A stretch of DNA of 5,300 bases, taken from Hydrogenothermaceae bacterium. GTDB taxonomy: Bacteria > Aquificota > Aquificia > Aquificales > Hydrogenothermaceae. This document shows, in pieces, positions 1 through 4,533 of the stretch. A program made the position numbers and the translations under genes. How positions within the stretch are numbered: the stretch's first letter is position 1; each line of letters starts with the position of its first letter. The stretch is taken from positions 1 through 5,300 of the forward strand of contig WFXI01000115.1 of the NCBI GenBank assembly GCA_015490675.1, written 5' to 3'. The notes under the pieces were generated by a model that did no database searches, was not told the origin of the DNA, and saw nothing but the letters and a program-made list of their open reading frames with translations.

Positions 1-973
1 AAGCTTTTATGTGCCAGTCTTCGTAAGGACCCATTGCGTAGTTAAATATAGTTACAGTTAAAGATGCTACAGGTTCATTCATATTTAATGTAAAGTAAGA
101 GTTATTAAAGGATGTAAATAATAGCGGTGCAGTTTCTCCTGCTACTCTGGAAATAGATAAAATAACTCCTGTTAAAATTCCTGTGGCTGCGGCTCTGTAA
201 ACAATATCTTTAATTACCTTAAAATACGAAGCCCCAAGAGCAAATGCTGCTTCCCTTAAAGTCCACGGAACTAAAGAAAGCATATCTTCTGTAGTTCTTA
301 ACACAACAGGTATCATAATAAATGCAAGTGCTGCAGCACCTGCCCAGCCGTTAAATCCTTGTATCTTATCAACCAATTTAGTAGACAAAGTTAAAAATAC
401 AAAAAGCCCAAACAACACAGTTATTAAAGTTAAAATAAGATTTAAAAGCTTTCCATTTAGCTTTAAAAGTTTATTTACAATAAAGTTTAAAATTCCACCA
501 AAAATAATAGCAATTATCGCAGATAAAAATCCTACAGCTATAATTCCACCAATATTGATGTTTCCAATGGGTTTAACTAAAATTGCATAAATAAATGTTC
601 CAACAACGATAGATGGAACACTTACCATAATATCAGACAAAATAGAAACAGTTTTTGCAAATTTAGTTCCCCTTGCATACTCAGCTATAAAAGTTCCTGC
701 CAGGATTCCAATTGGAACACCTATAATAGTTGCAAAAAATACAATTTCTAACTGCCCTATAAATGCATTTCTAAGACCCCCTCCCGGTATTCCTGGAGGA
801 GCAGGGTCTTCTAAAAATAGTTCTAAATTTAATCCCTGTATTCCATGTCTTAAAACATCAAAAAGAATAAAGCCAAGCCAAAACAAACCTAAAAATGCAG
901 CTAAAGCAGATAATGTTAAAGCTATAAAGCCTTTTATTTTTCTTCTTTTTACATAAGCTTCGTTTATTATCAT
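1..973 (-). CDS. pstA: Phosphate ABC transporter permease PstA, C-terminus cut by window edge
   Basis: Inner-membrane subunit that pairs with PstC to form the channel of the high-affinity phosphate importer PstSCAB. The ATG at 973-971 opens 324 codons without a stop up to the window edge. Family signatures in order: a first membrane segment at about residues 15-38; APPGIPGGGLRNA (58-70), matching the PPP..GGGL.NA region of PstA; a segment at 72-98; VPSIVVG (119-125); GWAGAAALAFIMIPVVLRTTE (209-229); the ABC-permease EAA loop REAAFALG (240-247); and RVAGETAPLLFT (276-287). Compared with E. coli PstA (296 aa, recalled), about 70 residues appear inserted at 138-206, containing two extra hydrophobic stretches. 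The final membrane helix and stop lie outside the window. The start overlaps the pstC stop as ATGA, so translation is probably coupled; AGAGG at 987-983 is a plausible Shine-Dalgarno, 9 nt from the ATG. The family call is near certain. Confidence 0.95.
   Translation of the reverse strand, partial: MIINEAYVKRRKIKGFIALTLSALAAFLGLFWLGFILFDVLRHGIQGLNLELFLEDPAPPGIPGGGLRNAFIGQLEIVFFATIIGVPIGILAGTFIAEYARGTKFAKTVSILSDIMVSVPSIVVGTFIYAILVKPIGNINIGGIIAVGFLSAIIAIIFGGILNFIVNKLLKLNGKLLNLILTLITVLFGLFVFLTLSTKLVDKIQGFNGWAGAAALAFIMIPVVLRTTEDMLSLVPWTLREAAFALGASYFKVIKDIVYRAAATGILTGVILSISRVAGETAPLLFTSFNNSYFTLNMNEPVASLTVTIFNYAMGPYEDWHIKA
356..562 (-). other. Extra two-helix segment inserted in PstA (residues ~138-206)
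   Basis: In E. coli PstA the VPSIV helix is followed by a short periplasmic loop and then directly by GWAG...IPVVVRTTE. Here the equivalent points (PIG at 135-137 and GFNGWAG at 206-212) are separated by about 70 residues. The insert contains two hydrophobic runs, about 142-166 and 176-197, joined by a lysine-rich turn (NKLLKLNGK, 167-175). An even number of helices keeps the rest of the protein in its usual topology, and the basic turn would sit in the cytoplasm under the positive-inside rule. The comparison is from memory, so the exact borders are approximate. Confidence 0.7.
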
Positions 974-1905
974 CTAGAATAACCTCTTTCTGCTTTTAAG
1001 AGGAAGAATTTAGCAACAGCAAGTATTACAAAACTTAAAACAAATAGTATTAAAGCTAAATAGAATAATGATGATAGATAAATATCTGTATCTGCCTCTG
1101 TAAATTCATTTGCAAGGGTTACAGTTATTGTTGCAGCAGCTTCAAACAATGATAAAGTTATTTGATGATTGTTTCCTAAAACAAAAGCAACTGCCATTGT
1201 TTCTCCTAATGCTCTACCTAAGGCTAAAACTATTCCACCATATATGCCAAGTTTTGCATAAGGAATCATAATATCTTTAACAACATCCCATTTTGTTGCA
1301 CCAAGAGCATAGGCAGATTCTTTCATTATGTTTGGAGTTAAATTTAAAGAATCTCTAGCAATACTTGCTATAAATGGAATTATCATAATAGATAGAACTA
1401 CACTGGCAGTAAAAAGGTCTATTCCTTGAGGCTCTCCTTCAAAAAGTTTTCCAATAAGTGGAATTTGTCCTAATGTTTTTTGTAAGGCTGGCTCTACATA
1501 TTCAGCCATTATTGGAGCAAGGGTAAACAGTCCCCACATACCATAAATAATACTAGGTATAGCTGCAAGCATTTCTATAGCTATACCAATAGGAGTTTTT
1601 AAAAAGTGAGGAGAAACTTCTGTTAAGAATATTGCTATTCCAAGTGCCACAGGAATTGCAAAAAGTAATGATAATACAGTTGTTACAAAAGTTCCATATA
1701 AAGGAGCTGCTGCTCCAAAGATTTCATTTACAGGATCCCAATTTTCAGTAAATATAAAATTTAAAATTCCAAACCTATGAATAGCCAGTGAAGATTCGTT
1801 ATATAAAACTAAAATTGTTGAGAAAATTAAAGTTAAAACGAGAAAAGAGGCAGAAAAAGATATAATTCCAAAAATAATATCAGATATAGGGAGTTTTCTT
1901 TTCAT
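970..1905 (-). CDS. pstC: Phosphate ABC transporter permease PstC
   Basis: The second channel subunit of the PstSCAB phosphate importer in the inner membrane. The 311-residue product is close to E. coli PstC (319 aa). Membrane segments are visible at about 11-35, 72-96, 108-131, 164-184, 220-243 and 277-303. Diagnostic PstC stretches are AIPSIIYGMWGLF (115-127), IPLIGKLFEG (148-157), the EAA-type loop KESAYALGATKWDVV (195-209), which docks on the PstB ATPase, and LGRALGETMAVAFVLGN (229-245). The ATG at 1905-1903 is preceded by AGGAAGGG (1916-1909), a good ribosome-binding site. The stop TGA at 972-970 overlaps the pstA ATG by 4 bases. The gene follows pstS after a 61-base gap containing a terminator and a candidate promoter. 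Nothing in the protein looks broken or unusual. Confidence 0.97.
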   Translation of the reverse strand: MKRKLPISDIIFGIISFSASFLVLTLIFSTILVLYNESSLAIHRFGILNFIFTENWDPVNEIFGAAAPLYGTFVTTVLSLLFAIPVALGIAIFLTEVSPHFLKTPIGIAIEMLAAIPSIIYGMWGLFTLAPIMAEYVEPALQKTLGQIPLIGKLFEGEPQGIDLFTASVVLSIMIIPFIASIARDSLNLTPNIMKESAYALGATKWDVVKDIMIPYAKLGIYGGIVLALGRALGETMAVAFVLGNNHQITLSLFEAAATITVTLANEFTEADTDIYLSSLFYLALILFVLSFVILAVAKFFLLKAERGYSR

Positions 1906-1935
1906 CTTCCCTTCCTAAAATTTATAGCCTAAATG

Positions 1936-1944
1936 ATTATAACA
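1936..1944 (-). promoter_or_regulatory. Candidate extended -10 promoter for pstCA(B)
   Basis: The minus strand reads TGTTATAAT, a perfect TGn-TATAAT extended -10 element, with no convincing -35 hexamer 16-18 bp upstream, as is typical of extended -10 promoters. Transcription would start near 1929, giving a leader of about 24 nt that keeps the AGGAAGGG site of pstC. The element starts inside the terminator T-run, so it would restart transcription just after termination of the pstS message. In AT-rich DNA a chance match is possible. Confidence 0.45.
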
Positions 1945-1969
1945 AAAAAATAGAGGGATAAACCCTCTA
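1944..1969 (-). terminator. Intrinsic terminator overlapping the pstS stop codon
   Basis: On the minus strand a 7-bp stem TAGAGGG / CCCTCTA (1969-1963 and 1957-1951) with the 5-nt loop TTTAT is followed directly by seven T residues (1950-1944). The first three bases of the stem are the pstS stop codon TAG. The plus strand has no T-run after the hairpin, so the element works only in the pst direction. Lying inside the operon, it should reduce read-through into pstCA and protect the 3' end of the pstS message. Confidence 0.8.
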
Positions 1970-2974
1970 TGGATTTATTCCTTTAGATTGCCAGTATTTA
2001 TATATTTTTTCCTTCAGTTCTTTAGGTAAGGGAACATAATCTAATCTTTCTGCTATTTTGTCCCCATTCTCAAAAGCCCATTTGAAAAATTTATTCACCT
2101 TTTTGTTGGTTTCTGGTTTTTCTCTAGCTTCTAAAATAAATGATGCTCCTGCAATTGGCCAGGCATTTTTTCCTGGAGCGTTTACCATCCAAAGATAAAA
2201 ATGTTTATTAGGGTCAAATTTTGCAGTTGCTCCAGCCGCTTTGAAAGACTGTATAGAAGGAGCTACAAAATTCCCTGCAGGATTTTTAAGAAGTGTATAA
2301 GAAAGCCTATTTTGTTTTGCATAAGCAAACTCAACATAGCCAATAGAGTATCTTAATCTTCTAACATAGTTTGCCACACCCTCATTACCTTTACCACCTA
2401 TACCAACAGGCCATTTTACTGCTTTCCCTGCTCCAACTTTTTGTTTCCAGTCAGGGCAAGCACCTGCTAAATAGGTTGTAAATATTGCTGTTGTTCCTGA
2501 ACCATCAGACCTGTGAACTACATTTATCTTTTTATGAGGAAGTTTTAAATTAGGATTTAAAGCTTTAATTTTAGGATTATCCCAATACTTAATTTCTCCT
2601 AAATAAATATGGCATAAAGTATCAGAATCTAACTTTAACTGCCCTGATTTTACGCGTGGAATATTAACAACTGGAACAACTCCACCAATAATAGCTGGAA
2701 ATTGATAAAGTTTATATTCATCTAATTTACTAGGTGGTAATGGAGCATCAGAAGCTCCAAAATCAACAGTTCTATTTTTAATCTGTCTAACACCACCACC
2801 AGAACCTATTGACTGGTAATTTAATTTTATCCCTGTTTCTTTATAGTATTGATAAGCCCAGGCAGCGTAAACTGGATAAGGGAAAGTTGCCCCTGCACCA
2901 TTTATTGTCTCTGCTCCTATTGCAAAACTACTTAATATTGCAGATGTTAATACCCCTGCCAAAATTTTTTTCAT
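1967..2974 (-). CDS. pstS: Periplasmic phosphate-binding protein PstS
   Basis: Captures inorganic phosphate in the periplasm and delivers it to PstCA. It closely resembles E. coli PstS. A Sec signal peptide is visible (MKK, then a hydrophobic run to about residue 20, likely cleaved after IGA at 21). The known phosphate ligands are all present in this numbering: T30 and F31 in GAGATFPYPVY, S58 in IGSGGG, D76 in DFGASDAPL, and R155, D157, S159, G160 and T161 in HRSDGSGTT. The later family blocks WPVGIGGKGNEGVANYVRR and IGYVEFAYAKQN are intact. Length is 335 residues. The ATG at 2974-2972 is preferred over an in-frame TTG at 2989-2987, because that TTG overlaps the Shine-Dalgarno sequence and would add residues before the signal peptide. 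Two cysteines (C121, C173) sit where E. coli PstS, as recalled, has none. The stop codon forms part of a terminator stem. Confidence 0.97.
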   Translation of the reverse strand: MKKILAGVLTSAILSSFAIGAETINGAGATFPYPVYAAWAYQYYKETGIKLNYQSIGSGGGVRQIKNRTVDFGASDAPLPPSKLDEYKLYQFPAIIGGVVPVVNIPRVKSGQLKLDSDTLCHIYLGEIKYWDNPKIKALNPNLKLPHKKINVVHRSDGSGTTAIFTTYLAGACPDWKQKVGAGKAVKWPVGIGGKGNEGVANYVRRLRYSIGYVEFAYAKQNRLSYTLLKNPAGNFVAPSIQSFKAAGATAKFDPNKHFYLWMVNAPGKNAWPIAGASFILEAREKPETNKKVNKFFKWAFENGDKIAERLDYVPLPKELKEKIYKYWQSKGINP

Positions 2975-2980
2975 AATTAA

Positions 2981-2987
2981 CTCCTCC
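2981..2987 (-). promoter_or_regulatory. Ribosome-binding site that fixes the pstS start
   Basis: The minus strand reads GGAGGAG, then six bases (TTAATT), then ATG at 2974. This strong, well-spaced Shine-Dalgarno decides the start in favour of the ATG. The alternative TTG at 2989-2987 touches this site and has no ribosome-binding site of its own. Confidence 0.9.
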
Positions 2988-3020
2988 AATTTAAATTCTA
3001 TATACAGAATAACTTAAATT
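2988..3020 (-). other. AT-rich hairpin between the porin gene and pstS
   Basis: The inverted repeat has outer arms AATTTAA / TTAAATT (2988-2994 and 3014-3020) and inner arms ATTCT / AGAAT (2995-2999 and 3006-3010), with a 3-nt bulge and a 6-nt loop. In the transcript it ends one base before the GGAGGAG site of pstS. No T-run follows, so it is not an intrinsic terminator. It could affect ribosome access or mRNA processing. A chance AT-rich palindrome is possible. I see no PHO-box-like repeats in this 54-base gap, which suggests pstS shares the porin promoter. Confidence 0.45.
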
Positions 3021-3028
3021 TATTAATT

Positions 3029-4363
3029 TTAGAAAAACCACTGGGAGGTGAATTTAAATCTTTTAACCTTTTTATCACCAATATTTTTTCCGTATTTATC
3101 TTCTTGATAAGCTAAACCAACTTTAATTGTATTTCCTCTTAAATACCAGTTGATGCCAAAAACTGTTGATTTTAATTTGTAATCACCTGCTCCTTTCCAT
3201 TTTTTCCATTCTTCATATCTTGCAAACGGAGCTATATAGTAAGCCTGTGGGATAACATATTCACCAGTTACATACCAGCCATTAGACTTTCCAACCTCGT
3301 AAACTGTATCTGTAAAGTCTCTCTCTACACCATCAAAGTCAAAATACTCATACTGGATAAATGCACCTTTATAATGGGCTGAAAATTCATAGTTTATTAG
3401 AGTTCTATCCATAGTATGTGTTCCACTAGCATCTTTATATTTAATCTTAGGAAGTTTCCAGTATCCAACACCAACTTCTATATGTTTTCCTTTTCCAAAG
3501 TAAGTTTCAGTTCTTTTTGTTTCTTCCCATCCAGGAATTGGAGAAATAAATACTTTTCCTCCATACATATAATCTTGCTCTATAATTTTTCCATTAGCAT
3601 CCTGTAAATCATTTCCTACAGCATCATGAAATTTACCAGAATAAATTCCATCACCTATAGCTAGTTGGTAATGTATTTTCTTTTCCCAATCTCCATAAAT
3701 TTGAGCATTTGTTGCACGACGGTTATGGGATACAAATTGAGCTGCCTCATCAGCTACATGTGGACGGTCATAATGAACTACCCATGCAGACTTTACAGTT
3801 TCGGTTCTTGATACATCAATTTTCCCTCTGTAAAACTTAAAGTTAACTAGAGATGTTCCAAAAGGTTTCTTAATTTTTAAATATGCATCACCAACATTAA
3901 ACTTTTGTTCACCCTTATCTTGATAGTTAGCTTTGTCATTTCTCACATCCATTGTGAATGAGACATGTTTAGAAAAACCAACTCCAATCTCAAATCTCAT
4001 ACGCCTTAAATACGCATCCCAAAGATTAATGTCATCTTTAGTTGGGTCATTATAATCTACTTTATAGTTTTCAAATGTTGATTGTAATCTAATTCCAAGT
4101 TTTACATACATATCAGGGTTATCAAATGCTCTAATCTTCATATTAGGATGAGTCTCTTTTCCAAGAAGGAATTCTGGAGAATCTTTTCTAATAACATTTG
4201 CGTGTTTAATAAATTTCTTTTCTTCTTTTTTGTCAAGCTCTAAAGCTTCCTCTTTTGTGATAATACCTTTTTCATAAAGTTTTTTTACAATTGGGTTTTG
4301 AATTTCTGATGCAAAAACTGAAGTTGTAGAAATTAATGCCAGAGCCAATGCAACTTTTCTCAT
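3029..4363 (-). CDS. Outer-membrane porin, OprP/OprO-like, probably for phosphate
   Basis: A 444-residue beta-barrel protein. It starts with a Sec signal peptide (MRKVALALALISTTSVFA, cleavage near 18) and ends with aromatic-terminated strand FKFTSQWFF, the form recognised by the BAM machinery. A short helical N-terminal segment, VKKLYEKGIITKEEALELDKK (26-46), is typical of porins from this kind of organism. The rest shows alternating amphipathic strands, for example YVKLGIRLQSTF (86-97), YLRRMRFEIGVGF (118-130), VSFTMDVRND (134-143), NVGDAYLKIKK (156-166), HIEVGVGYWKL (294-304), FIQYEYFDF (335-343) and IKVGLAYQED (413-422). Abundant Lys and Arg suit an anion channel. As first gene of the pst operon, with a PHO-box-like array upstream, it most likely passes phosphate across the outer membrane. 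GGAGG at 4373-4369, 5 nt from the ATG, supports the start. The porin class is secure; phosphate selectivity is inferred from context and family resemblance. Confidence 0.85.
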   Translation of the reverse strand: MRKVALALALISTTSVFASEIQNPIVKKLYEKGIITKEEALELDKKEEKKFIKHANVIRKDSPEFLLGKETHPNMKIRAFDNPDMYVKLGIRLQSTFENYKVDYNDPTKDDINLWDAYLRRMRFEIGVGFSKHVSFTMDVRNDKANYQDKGEQKFNVGDAYLKIKKPFGTSLVNFKFYRGKIDVSRTETVKSAWVVHYDRPHVADEAAQFVSHNRRATNAQIYGDWEKKIHYQLAIGDGIYSGKFHDAVGNDLQDANGKIIEQDYMYGGKVFISPIPGWEETKRTETYFGKGKHIEVGVGYWKLPKIKYKDASGTHTMDRTLINYEFSAHYKGAFIQYEYFDFDGVERDFTDTVYEVGKSNGWYVTGEYVIPQAYYIAPFARYEEWKKWKGAGDYKLKSTVFGINWYLRGNTIKVGLAYQEDKYGKNIGDKKVKRFKFTSQWFF

Positions 4364-4368
4364 CTAAA

Positions 4369-4373
4369 CCTCC
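4369..4373 (-). promoter_or_regulatory. Ribosome-binding site of the porin gene
   Basis: GGAGG on the minus strand lies 5 nt before the ATG at 4363. It also limits where the promoter can be: a transcript must start upstream of about 4375 to include this site. Confidence 0.8.
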
Positions 4374-4393
4374 AAAAATTAATTTTTAATTTT

Positions 4394-4446
4394 CTGTTAA
4401 GCATTGTATTAAGCTTTTGTTAAGGATTTATGAAGAATTTGTTAAG
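4394..4446 (-). promoter_or_regulatory. PHO-box-like array of five tandem 8-bp repeats
   Basis: Read on the minus strand, five direct repeats lie in a row: CTTAACAA (4446-4439), CTTCATAA (4435-4428), CTTAACAA (4424-4417), CTTAATAC (4413-4406) and CTTAACAG (4401-4394). They are separated by 3, 3, 3 and 4 bp, a period of 11, 11, 11 and 12, so all fall on one face of the helix. A weaker sixth unit (TTAAAA, 4389-4384) continues the phase. The core TTAACA/TTCATA/TTAATA fits the B. subtilis PhoP consensus TT(A/C/T)A(C/T)A, the 8-bp unit with 3-bp gaps resembles the cyanobacterial PHO box, and the 11-bp period matches the E. coli PhoB box. The array ends about 30 bp before the porin ATG, upstream of the whole phosphate operon. 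The regulator itself is not in the window. Confidence 0.8.
4403..4408 (-). promoter_or_regulatory. Possible -10 of the porin-pst operon promoter
   Basis: TACAAT on the minus strand matches TATAAT at five of six positions and would give a leader of about 33 nt containing the GGAGG site. It lies inside the repeat array, overlapping the fourth unit, with three units upstream in place of a -35. Other weak candidates (TTAAAA at 4389-4384, ATTAAT at 4383-4378) would put all units upstream but leave a very short leader. The sequence alone does not settle the choice. Confidence 0.35.
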
Positions 4447-4458
4447 ATTTCTTAACAA
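4439..4458. repeat. 8-bp inverted repeat at the divergent promoter region
   Basis: TTGTTAAG (4439-4446) and CTTAACAA (4451-4458) are exact inverted copies separated by ATTT. A further AAGAA / TTCTT pair (4433-4437 and 4459-4463) extends the symmetry with one unpaired base. It is formed where the minus-strand repeat array meets the oppositely oriented units facing ileS, so it marks the centre of the divergent control region. Confidence 0.7.
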
Positions 4459-4468
4459 TTCTTAATCT
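4451..4468 (+). promoter_or_regulatory. Two PHO-box-like units facing ileS
   Basis: On the plus strand CTTAACAA (4451-4458) is followed after TT by CTTAATCT (4461-4468). Both resemble the units of the minus-strand array but point the other way, with a 10-bp rather than 11-bp step. They end 13 bp before the candidate ileS -10, in the place where an activator box often replaces the -35. Only two units are present and the step is off, so function toward ileS is uncertain. Confidence 0.35.
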
Positions 4469-4478
4469 AAAAGCGGTG

Positions 4479-4487
4479 TGATAAAAT
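4479..4487 (+). promoter_or_regulatory. Candidate extended -10 promoter of ileS
   Basis: TGATAAAAT is a TGn-TAAAAT extended -10, five of six matches to TATAAT. No good -35 lies 16-18 bp upstream (TTCTTA at 4459-4464 is weak). Transcription would begin near 4494, giving a leader of about 40 nt. That leader holds only a small AAGCT/AGCTT hairpin (4496-4509) and the ribosome-binding site, which is too little for a T-box. Confidence 0.5.
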
Positions 4488-4518
4488 GATTATTTAAGCT
4501 AAGTAGCTTTAAAAACTT

Positions 4519-4523
4519 GGAGG
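4519..4523 (+). promoter_or_regulatory. Ribosome-binding site for the TTG start of ileS
   Basis: GGAGG lies 10 nt before the TTG at 4534, a slightly long but workable spacing. No ATG or GTG is available in frame between the upstream stop TAA at 4510-4512 and the TTG. Confidence 0.75.
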
Positions 4524-4533
4524 TTGCTACACT

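Noticed and set aside
2975..2989. TTG at 2989 as the pstS start (340 aa form)
   Set aside because: The TTG overlaps the GGAGGAG Shine-Dalgarno and adds MEELI before a normal signal peptide; the ATG at 2974 is correctly spaced.
3021..3026. A TTAATA hexamer on the minus strand before pstS as a PHO-box unit
   Set aside because: It is a single hexamer with no partner 11 bp away, which is expected by chance in AT-rich DNA.
3416..3607. A 63-codon open frame on the plus strand
   Set aside because: It lies entirely antisense to the well-supported porin gene, has Phe/Ser-rich low-complexity content typical of an antisense frame, and I see no convincing ribosome-binding site.
4496..4515. Hairpin AAGCT-AAGT-AGCTT as a terminator
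   Set aside because: The stem is only 5 bp and AT-rich, and it is followed by A residues rather than a T-run on the plus strand; on the minus strand it is not downstream of a gene.
4488..4533. T-box or other riboswitch before ileS
   Set aside because: The leader is only about 40 nt, lacks the T-box core sequence and has no terminator; the AAGCT/AGCTT hairpin is too small to be convincing.
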